DNA from: Oscillospiraceae bacterium
GTDB lineage: Bacteria; Bacillota; Clostridia; Oscillospirales; Ruminococcaceae
Direction of reading: 5' to 3'
Assembly (NCBI GenBank): GCA_009781425.1
Contig: WQYC01000011.1
Location: 1-64,000 of the forward strand
DNA: 64,000 nucleotides
Positions within the stretch are counted from its first letter, which is position 1; each line of letters starts with the position of its first letter. Position numbers and translations under genes: made by a program. Below the pieces are notes generated by a model. The model was given only the letters and a program-made list of their open reading frames with translations. It made no database searches and had not been told where the DNA came from. Shown piece after piece: positions 48,153-54,048 of this stretch.

Positions 48153-48979
48153 GAGAATCCGCCCGGCACGCCGCCGCTTCCGCCCGTTGAGAAGCCTCTG
48201 CCGTCGTCTCTCGGGGCTTGCGCGCCGCTTGTTTTGTTGCAATTCGGACGCTGATTGTTACAATTGCGCTTATTATGCTCGTTTATGAATTTATTGAAGT
48301 TTGGCGGCTTTTGCCTGCCTGCGGAATTTTCACAGCGGCGGTGGCTATGCGCGGGTCTGCCGCTGCAGGTGTCCTCGCAGGTCTTGAAGTTTTCAAAAGG
48401 ATATTCGGTTTCTTCTTCCTCCTCCGCGCAAATCCCCTCAATCATCTCTTCATCGGGGAAGCTGAACTCTTCGGGCTCTTCGATTTGCGGGACGTCGGGG
48501 GCGCCGTCCCCTACATGAGCGATTTTTTCTATAATTTCTTTACCCTTTTTCACTAACTTTTCTGCATCTATATTTATATCGACATCGGCATTGATTTCGA
48601 TTTTCTTGCTTTGGTTCAACGTTATTTCCTGTTTGTTCTCGACTATAACAGGTTTTTCTATAATCTTCTCGACAACCACGGGCTTCTCGACGATTTTTTC
48701 CACAACCACGGGCTTCTCTACGATTTTCTCGACGACTACAGGAACCGGAACTTTTTTTTCGACGATTTTCTTGACCGGTTTAGGAGTTTCTTCTTTTTGC
48801 GGGCGGACAGAGACGTCCGCCCCTACAGGCGGTTCGGGTTCGGGCGCAGGCGCAATTTTTTCGGCTGCAGGTGCAGGCGCGGGCGCGCCGCGCTTCGCCA
48901 TATCCATCGCCGCTTTCATATAATCCGACTGCTTTCTTTCAAGCTCGGTTTTGTTAATGTTTTCACGTTTCCATTCCAT
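48128..48979 (-). CDS. hypothetical repeat-rich protein with VEKPVVVEKI repeats
   Basis: The 283-residue protein has a Pro/Ala/Glu-rich N-terminal part, a run of V-V-E-K-P-V-V-V-E-K-I repeats (about residues 70-115), an alternating-strand segment and a Cys/Asn/Arg-rich tail. Two GTAGGG repeats are in frame (P-V-G-A-D-V-S-V-R-P and H-V-G-D-G-A-P-D-V-P). The Cys and Asn pattern at the C-terminus recalls spore coat-like small proteins but this is a loose impression. No enzymatic domain is visible. Confidence 0.65.
   Translation of the reverse strand: MEWKRENINKTELERKQSDYMKAAMDMAKRGAPAPAPAAEKIAPAPEPEPPVGADVSVRPQKEETPKPVKKIVEKKVPVPVVVEKIVEKPVVVEKIVEKPVVVEKIIEKPVIVENKQEITLNQSKKIEINADVDINIDAEKLVKKGKEIIEKIAHVGDGAPDVPQIEEPEEFSFPDEEMIEGICAEEEEETEYPFENFKTCEDTCSGRPAHSHRRCENSAGRQKPPNFNKFINEHNKRNCNNQRPNCNKTSGAQAPRDDGRGFSTGGSGGVPGGFSWKDFKKN
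48489..48826. repeat. two GTAGGG palindromes inside the VEKP-repeat gene
   Basis: Copies at 48489-48514 (GGGACGTCGGGGGCGCCGTC then CCCTAC) and 48801-48826 (GGGCGGACAGAGACGTCCGC then CCCTAC), both 26 bp and in frame. Confidence 0.82.
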
Positions 48980-49001
48980 TTGAGTAAACCTCCATGTAAT
49001 C

Positions 49002-49086
49002 TAATTCATAATGCATAATTCATAATGCATAATTTTGCTTTTAATTTTTTAATTCATTATGCATTATGCATTTTGAATTATGAATT
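49002..49086. repeat. inverted pair of heptamer arrays (ATTCATA family)
   Basis: Left arm 49002-49034 with ATTCATA/ATGCATA; right arm 49050-49086 with ATTATGCATTATGCATT and an ATTATGAATT end; spacer about 15 bp. It lies in the gap between two hypothetical genes. Confidence 0.86.
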
Positions 49087-49088
49087 GC

Positions 49089-49484
49089 CTAAAACATTTT
49101 ATCAAACAAGCCGCTTTCGCGTAAATACGGCAGTAGTGCAGTGATTTTCACTATTTTGATTGCGGTTTCGATTTTATCTTTGTTTTCTTCGCGCAAGTGC
49201 GGCTTCAGCGCGCGCAAGAGGTCGGTGTTCTTGTCGGGGCTGTTGTAGCGGGAGAACATTTCGCCCGCTTTCATCAGCATATCGAAGTCGATTTTGTCAA
49301 AAAAACTGCCGAAGTCGAAGCCCGATTCACCTGTAGGGTCAGACGACCCTGTCTGACCGTATTCCTCATCTGTCGGGCGGACATGTGTCGAATCCTGCGA
49401 GGGGAACTCCGCCCCTACGTCATCATCATTGTTCAAGGCAGAAAAAAGCGACTGCAGCATATCCGACATATTATTCTGTGCCAT
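49089..49484 (-). CDS. hypothetical 131-residue protein with repeat-expanded middle
   Basis: The C-terminal half (L-L-R-A-L-K-P-H-L-R-E-E-N-K-D-K-I-E-T-A-I-K-I-V-K-I) is like a domain common in Clostridia small proteins of unknown function. The middle contains two GTAGGG units read as V-G-A-E-F-P-S-Q-D and G-Q-T-G-S-S-D-P-T. The N-terminus M-A-Q-N-N-M-S-D-M-L-Q-S-L-F looks helical. It follows the 74-residue gene with a short gap, so one operon is likely. Confidence 0.7.
   Translation of the reverse strand: MAQNNMSDMLQSLFSALNNDDDVGAEFPSQDSTHVRPTDEEYGQTGSSDPTGESGFDFGSFFDKIDFDMLMKAGEMFSRYNSPDKNTDLLRALKPHLREENKDKIETAIKIVKITALLPYLRESGLFDKMF
49333..49418. repeat. composite GTAGGG element inside the 131-residue gene
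   Basis: GTAGGGTCAG start, CGCCCCTAC end, 86 bp, with palindromes GGTCAGACGACCCTGTCTGACC and CGGGCGG..CCGCCC. It keeps the frame. Confidence 0.78.
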
Positions 49485-49501
49485 GCTGCCCGCCTCCCCG
49501 T

Positions 49502-49726
49502 TTACCGTTTCATTTGTTTCATCATTGCGGCAGCCCCCGGATTGCTCATAATCATGTCCAAAGCCGTGCCGTTTTCAAGAATGGATTTCATTTTCTGCTT
49601 GTCTTCGGGCTTCATGTTCGCTAAAACGCTGTTCATGTCCCCTTTTTCGAGAGCCCTCATGAGATTCTCGGGGCTCATGCCGAGCTTCGCGCAGGCTGTT
49701 TTCATTAATTTTTCCATACCGTTCAT
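49502..49726 (-). CDS. hypothetical 74-residue helical protein
   Basis: Starts M-N-G-M-E-K-L-M-K-T-A-C-A-K-L-G at ATG 49724-49726 with AAGGAGG upstream. All-helical with repeated charged segments and a Met-rich end (A-A-M-M-K-Q-M-K-R). It heads the four-gene minus-strand cluster. Function unknown. Confidence 0.7.
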   Translation of the reverse strand: MNGMEKLMKTACAKLGMSPENLMRALEKGDMNSVLANMKPEDKQKMKSILENGTALDMIMSNPGAAAMMKQMKR

Positions 49727-49809
49727 ACCTATCGCCTCCTTACAGTTTATTAAATTCATAACAAAAATAGACTAATTTAAGAACTTAGAAACTTTTAATA
49801 TAAAATAGA

Positions 49810-49838
49810 TTGACTTTTCGGAATATTTTGGTTATAAT
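49810..49838 (+). promoter_or_regulatory. sigma-A-like promoter of the metallophosphoesterase gene
   Basis: TTGACT (49810-49815) and TATAAT (49833-49838), 17 bp apart, about 47 bp before the start. Confidence 0.72.
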
Positions 49839-49884
49839 ATAATTTACAGATAGAATTAATTCGGGGAAAGGAACGATTCAAGAA

Positions 49885-50361
49885 ATGAAAATAACAGTAG
49901 TGGCGGACTCGCATAAGAACTTTGAAGTCCTCAAGAGCGTAGCAGACGCTAACACTGACTCTGATTTATTCATTCACCTCGGTGACGGGCAGTATGAGTT
50001 AATCGACGTTGCGAACCTGTACCCGAACATGAAGTTTGTCTTCGTTAAGGGCAATGTAGACTTCGGGAGCATAAAAGAAGAACGCGTGCTGAACTTTGAA
50101 GGGCACAAGATTTTCTGCGCTCACGGGCATACGCTTGATGTTCACGACGGTGTCGAGGCGCTTTTAGATAAGGCGATTTATCACGAGTGCCAAATCGCGC
50201 TCTACGCGCACACGCATATTTTTAATACAGACTATATTAACGGTGTTTATGTAATGAACCCGGGAAGCATATCCGAGCCGAGAGGTAAAAACCCGCCTAC
50301 ATACGGCATTATCGAAACGGCAGAGGACGCAACAATCAAAATGAAAATCGTCGAAATATAA
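49885..50361 (+). CDS. YfcE/MJ0936-type metallophosphoesterase
   Basis: The 158-residue protein has the di-metal motifs D8-S-H10, G33-D34, G-N-V-D near 55 and H-G-H-T, H-T-H at the C-terminal half. These small calcineurin-like enzymes hydrolyse phosphodiester or phosphomonoester bonds; the natural substrate is unknown. GGAAAGGA lies upstream of the ATG. Followed by a heptamer array and a pilT-like gene on the same strand. Confidence 0.9.
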   Translation: MKITVVADSHKNFEVLKSVADANTDSDLFIHLGDGQYELIDVANLYPNMKFVFVKGNVDFGSIKEERVLNFEGHKIFCAHGHTLDVHDGVEALLDKAIYHECQIALYAHTHIFNTDYINGVYVMNPGSISEPRGKNPPTYGIIETAEDATIKMKIVEI

Positions 50362-50381
50362 TCCGCCGCACAGCGGCACAG

Positions 50382-50420
50382 CAATTGTTCATTGTCCATT
50401 GTTATTTGTTCATTGTCTAT
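50382..50420. repeat. heptamer tandem array between the phosphoesterase and pilT
   Basis: CAATTGTTCATTGT then CCATTGTTATTTGTTCATTGT; units of seven with one or two drifting bases. Confidence 0.78.
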
Positions 50421-50443
50421 ATTATGCAAAGGAGACTAATTCC

Positions 50444-51607
50444 GTGAAAGATGTAATGATTAATGATATTCTCGACGAAGCGCGGGACCTCGGCTGTTCT
50501 GACCTGCACTTCACCGCCGGCTTGCCGCCGATGGTGCGTCTGCACGGCAGAATTCAAAAGCTCAGCGGCTACCCCGACTGCACGGAACCAATCATAGTCA
50601 ACGTAATTAACCAGATTACAACTTTAAAGCATAAACAAATCATTCAGCGCGGCGAGGACGCTGACTTTTCCTACGTCAGCTCCGCGGGGCACAGACACAG
50701 AGTTAACGTCTACCGTCAGCGCGGCTATCACGCGATTGCGTTCAGGCTTCTGCGCAACGATATTCCGACGCTCGCGGACTTAATGCTTCCGCCGCTCTTA
50801 GCGGAATTCTCGCTCAAGCCGAGAGGACTGATACTTGTAACAGGCCCTACAGGCTCGGGTAAATCCACCACGCTCGCGGCGATGATTGACCATATTAACA
50901 GGCACAAAAATTGCCATATAATCACGATTGAAGACCCGATTGAGTACTTACACACACATAAGCAATCTATGATAAACCAGCGCGAAATCAACGTAGACGT
51001 CAGCAGCTTCGCGCTTGCGCTCAGAGCCGCGCTTCGTGAAGACCCCGACGTGATTCTTGTAGGGGAAATGCGTGACTTTGAAACGATTGCCGCCGCGGTT
51101 ACAGCCGCGGAAACCGGACACCTTGTTATGTCTACCCTGCATACCACCGGCGCGGCGGAAACGCTCGACCGTATTATAGACACCTACCCCCCTCACGCAC
51201 AAGGGCAGTGCCGCTCGCAGTTAGCTAACAACGTCGTAGGCATTGTTTCGCAGACGCTTGTTCCCACAGCAGACGGCAAGGGGCGCGTCGCGGCGATGGA
51301 GCTTCTTAACTCAACCGACGCTATTGCGGCTTTAATCCGTGAAGGCAAAACCTATCAGATTCCGAGCTCGATTGCAACAGGGCGCGCGAAGGGAATGTTC
51401 ACGCTTGACCAGGACTTAGCGCGGCTGACCGCGCAGGGCAGAATCGCGAGAGAAGAAGCCCTCACCCGCTGTCAAGAGCCGAACGAGTTTATCAGATACC
51501 TTGACGCGGCTTATCTCAACCTCAAGACTAACCAGCCAACCGCAGTAAGCGCGAAGGCGGGAGTGCGCAGGTCGTTAGACGAATCGACTATGCGGGAACT
51601 GAATTAA
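50444..51607 (+). CDS. pilT: PilT-like twitching/retraction ATPase
   Basis: The protein has about 387 residues; GTG at 50444 has AAAGGAG upstream. The Walker A motif G-P-T-G-S-G-K-S-T-T (about residues 132-141), Asp box (I-E-D-P-I-E-Y), Walker B (D-V-I-L-V-G-E-M-R-D) and His box are present, as in PilT. It would power pilus retraction, but no pilin, PilB or PilC genes are in the window. A terminator follows immediately. Confidence 0.88.
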   Translation: MKDVMINDILDEARDLGCSDLHFTAGLPPMVRLHGRIQKLSGYPDCTEPIIVNVINQITTLKHKQIIQRGEDADFSYVSSAGHRHRVNVYRQRGYHAIAFRLLRNDIPTLADLMLPPLLAEFSLKPRGLILVTGPTGSGKSTTLAAMIDHINRHKNCHIITIEDPIEYLHTHKQSMINQREINVDVSSFALALRAALREDPDVILVGEMRDFETIAAAVTAAETGHLVMSTLHTTGAAETLDRIIDTYPPHAQGQCRSQLANNVVGIVSQTLVPTADGKGRVAAMELLNSTDAIAALIREGKTYQIPSSIATGRAKGMFTLDQDLARLTAQGRIAREEALTRCQEPNEFIRYLDAAYLNLKTNQPTAVSAKAGVRRSLDESTMRELN

Positions 51608-51616
51608 ATAATAAAA

Positions 51617-51641
51617 TCCCCCGTATAATTAATACGGGGGA
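51617..51641 (+). terminator. hairpin terminator, first copy of a repeated hairpin
   Basis: Arms TCCCCCGTAT / ATACGGGGGA flank a short AATTA loop; it follows the pilT stop codon. The same hairpin is repeated at 51890-51912. Confidence 0.75.
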
Positions 51642-51668
51642 TTACTATAATATAGATTATTTGCTTTT

Positions 51669-51839
51669 TTATTTACTATCAGCCTCGTCCATAAGCTGTT
51701 CGGTTTCGATAAATGTTTCCTTGCCAAGAACGACGAATATTAATTTATATAGCTCGTCGCCATTGATTTCACCGCGCTTAAATTTAACAACGGGACTTGC
51801 CAAGCTTCTCTTGAAAGCCTTAAATTCTTCTAAAGTCAT
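51669..51839 (-). CDS. small hypothetical protein, 56 residues
   Basis: M-T-L-E-E-F-K-A-F-K-R-S-L-A-S-P-V-V-K-F-K-R-G-E at ATG 51837-51839 with a near-perfect ribosome site (AGGAGGTGA). A consensus promoter lies just upstream. It ends D-E-A-D-S-K. It is short but well supported by signals. Not recognised; mixed helical and acidic. Confidence 0.65.
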   Translation of the reverse strand: MTLEEFKAFKRSLASPVVKFKRGEINGDELYKLIFVVLGKETFIETEQLMDEADSK

Positions 51840-51860
51840 GTTGCTTCACCTCCTGTTTTT

Positions 51861-51889
51861 ATTATACTATTGTTTTATTAAAGTGTCAA
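51861..51889 (-). promoter_or_regulatory. sigma-A-like promoter of the 56-residue gene
   Basis: TTGACA (51884-51889) and TATAAT (51861-51866) on the minus strand, 17 bp apart, ending right at the repeated CCCCC hairpin. Confidence 0.75.
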
Positions 51890-51912
51890 CCCCCGTATAA
51901 TTAATACGGGGG
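51890..51912. repeat. second copy of the CCCCCGTAT/ATACGGGGG hairpin
   Basis: The 9-bp arms are the same as at 51617-51641, with the same AATTA loop. Here it lies upstream of DUF6774 and its right edge forms the ribosome site region (GGGGGC), so it may mask translation or be part of a small repeat family. Confidence 0.7.
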
Positions 51913-51918
51913 CTTATT

Positions 51919-52149
51919 ATGAAAAACATGAATAAAACGAAAAGCAAAAGCTTAAACCCGTGCGAGCTGACCGCTGCCATAACCGCCGCCGCGAACTTAA
52001 TCGCCAAGGACTTAAAGGACGGCGAGCTGAACCTGCTTTCTGCGGCTCTTATGCAGCTTGCGGACACGCTTGCGACGATTGCGGTTGTGCGCGGGATAAA
52101 CGCGGAGAATTCAAAAGACGACGCCGAGGTCAGTCAGCCGCAGAATTAG
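51919..52149 (+). CDS. DUF6774-like small protein
   Basis: The 76-residue protein has the Clostridia DUF6774 pattern (P-C-E-L-T-A-A-I-T-A-A-A-N-L-I, then L-N-L-L-S-A-A-L-M-Q-L-A-D-T-L-A-T-I). The N-terminus is Lys-rich. Function is unknown; the family is widespread in gut Clostridia. The ribosome site is weak and buried in the repeated hairpin. Its 3' end overlaps that of thiT on the other strand by 20 bp. Confidence 0.75.
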   Translation: MKNMNKTKSKSLNPCELTAAITAAANLIAKDLKDGELNLLSAALMQLADTLATIAVVRGINAENSKDDAEVSQPQN

Positions 52150-52714
52150 AAGAGAAGAGACGGTTTATGTACGGCGTTTTCAGCAGAATCACCGCGCCTA
52201 TGGTTGTAAGGATAATTTCCGGGAACATAAACGCGCCGTTGTAAAGCAGTGAGTAGAGCGGGACGCTGTTCTGCGACCAGTCATAATAAGCGGCGTATTC
52301 ACCCCACAGAACTATTCCCGAAATAAAATGCGAAGCAAAACGCAGAGTTATCGCTCCGACCACGCCAAGACTCTGACCCTCAAAGCCCTGCTTACGGAAG
52401 AAGCCCGCCAGCCCGACAACAGTATAAGCTAATAAATAGTCAAGGAAAACCATGCCGACGAACACAGTCGGCGTAAGCCCCCACGCCATCACCCTGCCGA
52501 ACGCGAAAAAGAACTGCGCCAGCGAATATAAAAACGCGACGGAAAGCCCCCACTTCAAGCCGTGACGGATTGACACAACGGCAATCGGAAGCATCGACAA
52601 CAGCGTCACCGAGCCGCCCCACGGCATTTGAATAATTTTCACCATGCTGAGCGCGAACGCCAAGCCAAGCATAATCGCGCTTTCCACAAGAATCAAAACT
52701 TTTTTATTTTTCAT
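52130..52714 (-). CDS. thiT: thiamine ECF transporter S component ThiT
   Basis: The 194-residue protein has about six membrane segments. The motif P-W-G-G-S-V-T-L-L-S-M-L-P-I and the R-F-A-S-H-F-I-S-G-I-V region are characteristic of thiamine-specific ThiT/YuaJ. A TPP riboswitch lies directly upstream, which confirms the vitamin. It would work with shared EcfA/A'/T subunits encoded elsewhere. Confidence 0.94.
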   Translation of the reverse strand: MKNKKVLILVESAIMLGLAFALSMVKIIQMPWGGSVTLLSMLPIAVVSIRHGLKWGLSVAFLYSLAQFFFAFGRVMAWGLTPTVFVGMVFLDYLLAYTVVGLAGFFRKQGFEGQSLGVVGAITLRFASHFISGIVLWGEYAAYYDWSQNSVPLYSLLYNGAFMFPEIILTTIGAVILLKTPYINRLFSSNSAAD

Positions 52715-52722
52715 TAAAAAAG

Positions 52723-52746
52723 CCTCCTTAAAATATTACAAGGAGG
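52723..52746 (-). promoter_or_regulatory. Shine-Dalgarno sequestering hairpin of the thiT riboswitch
   Basis: On the minus strand CCTCCTT (52740-52746) is the perfect complement of AAGGAGG (52723-52729), the ribosome site 8 bases before ATG. A ten-base loop separates them. A run of six T residues follows, so the hairpin could also work as a weak terminator. Confidence 0.75.
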
Positions 52747-52751
52747 GTACT

Positions 52752-52836
52752 ATTTCCCTGCGATAGCATTATCTACCGGGTTATAGGTCGAAGTGTCGTT
52801 CCACTTCCTCTCAGCCGAAATATCAGCTCCCTGTAT
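52752..52836 (-). promoter_or_regulatory. TPP riboswitch (THI element)
   Basis: The minus-strand RNA contains GGGAGC, then GGCTGAGAGG, CGACCTATAACCC and GATAATGC..CGCAGGGA, the conserved core of the thiamine pyrophosphate riboswitch. The P1 arms CAGGGA and TACAGGGAG region flank it. It sits immediately upstream of thiT with a sequestering hairpin between. Confidence 0.93.
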
Positions 52837-52841
52837 TACCC

Positions 52842-52870
52842 ATTTTAACATAAGCTCCATTTTTTGTCAA
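52842..52870 (-). promoter_or_regulatory. sigma-A-like promoter of thiT
   Basis: TTGACA (52865-52870) and TAAAAT (52842-52847) on the minus strand, 17 bp apart. The start would lie about 10 bp before the riboswitch. Confidence 0.7.
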
Positions 52871-52873
52871 CCC

Positions 52874-52902
52874 TTGACAAAAAAATATTTTTATGCTATA
52901 CT
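52874..52902 (+). promoter_or_regulatory. sigma-A-like promoter of the secreted protein gene
   Basis: TTGACA (52874-52879) and TATACT (52897-52902), 17 bp apart. Its -35 and that of the thiT promoter are only three bases apart, back to back (TGTCAACCCTTGACA). Confidence 0.75.
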
Positions 52903-52934
52903 TAGTGCACCTATATGCAGGAGGTAATTTACAT

Positions 52935-53771
52935 ATGAAATTAGTGAGAATTCTCATTATAATTATCGCTGTTTTTCTCACAGCGATTCCCGCAGGTGCG
53001 GCGGCTATTTACGTGCAAAAGAATGAAGGAGACTTCTTGACTGCGCTGATTAACACGGAGGAGCTCGGGCTCGCCGCAGGGCAGACCTACGCGCTGACGG
53101 TGGAGATTGAAGCGGGCGGTACCACAGGCTACAGAATCAGATATACCGACGCTAACTACAACAGCTTCGGCGATACTGACAATGACGCGCTGAACTCTGC
53201 AGCCGCAATGGCGAAAGGAACAGAAGCGACTCAAATTCCCGCGCGCTTCGACAGCGGGACTATTTTAAACGGCAACACAGGCAGAATAGTCATATTCTTT
53301 ACGCACGGCGTTGACTTGCCCGATGTTGTTTATGACCCGAGTTTATATTATATCGGTGTTTACGGGATTCAAGGCGGCAGTGACTACACAGCGGCAGGCG
53401 TAATGGTTTCTGACGCTAACGGAAACGTGCTCGAAGCCTACGGCACACTCGAAGGTGAAGCCGCTCCCGCAATCCCCGAGAACCTTATAGGAACTGCACC
53501 TCCTCCGACGCCCGAGCCTGAGCCTGATGCCCCCGCTCCTGTTGATACTCCGCAACAACCCGAAGCTGAACCGCAAGCCCCTGCCGATACTCCGCAAGAC
53601 AACACAGGCGATGTTCAGCAAGATAACGCGCAAGAAACGTCCGCTCCCGCAAACACCACCGCTCCTCAAAGCACAGGCAAAACCAGCCCTCTGCTCGTTT
53701 TCCTTATTATAGCTGTTGCTGTTATTTTCGGCGGCGCAGTCGGCGGTGCAATTTTCCTCAAAAAAGGATAA
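52935..53771 (+). CDS. secreted protein with Pro-rich stalk and C-terminal membrane anchor
   Basis: The 278-residue protein starts at ATG 52935 (AGGAGG upstream). Signal peptide (M-K-L-V-R-I-L.., cleaved near A-G-A-A-A), a beta-type domain (A-L-T-V-E-I-E-A-G-G-T-T-G-Y), a Pro/Ala/Asp/Gln-rich stalk (about 195-250) and a final hydrophobic segment ending K-K-G are seen. No LPXTG is present, so it would be held by the membrane segment. Function unknown. Confidence 0.8.
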   Translation: MKLVRILIIIIAVFLTAIPAGAAAIYVQKNEGDFLTALINTEELGLAAGQTYALTVEIEAGGTTGYRIRYTDANYNSFGDTDNDALNSAAAMAKGTEATQIPARFDSGTILNGNTGRIVIFFTHGVDLPDVVYDPSLYYIGVYGIQGGSDYTAAGVMVSDANGNVLEAYGTLEGEAAPAIPENLIGTAPPPTPEPEPDAPAPVDTPQQPEAEPQAPADTPQDNTGDVQQDNAQETSAPANTTAPQSTGKTSPLLVFLIIAVAVIFGGAVGGAIFLKKG

Positions 53772-53847
53772 ATTGTGCAATTTGCCAATTGCATTTAGTC
53801 TCTGATTATGTTACAATATACAATATATTGTACATAAAGAGGTAAAA

Positions 53848-54003
53848 ATGATGTTAATGAACTTTTTTGCGGCAGTTGAATCGGAAATTATTGAAGTAAT
53901 TAAAAGCGGTGCTGAAACAGGCGTAGCCCCCGCCGCTACAGTTATCGGAATCGCGGTGGTTTCCGCGATAGGCGTTTTCTTCTCAGTTAAGAAAAAGGAT
54001 TAA
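53848..54003 (+). CDS. small single-span membrane protein, 51 residues
   Basis: M-M-L-M-N-F-F-A-A-V-E-S-E-I-I-E-V-I at ATG 53848 with AGAGGT upstream. One hydrophobic segment in the second half (A-T-V-I-G-I-A-V-V-S-A-I-G-V-F-F) and a K-K-K-D end recall the C-terminus of the preceding secreted protein. A terminator follows. Function unknown. Confidence 0.65.
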   Translation: MMLMNFFAAVESEIIEVIKSGAETGVAPAATVIGIAVVSAIGVFFSVKKKD

Positions 54004-54018
54004 TAAGCATAGCTTAAG

Positions 54019-54042
54019 CCCCCGACTTTAAAAAGTCGGGGG
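54019..54042 (+). terminator. rho-independent terminator of the small membrane gene
   Basis: CCCCCGACTT / AAGTCGGGGG with a four-base loop followed by TATTTATT. Confidence 0.8.
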
Positions 54043-54048
54043 TATTTA

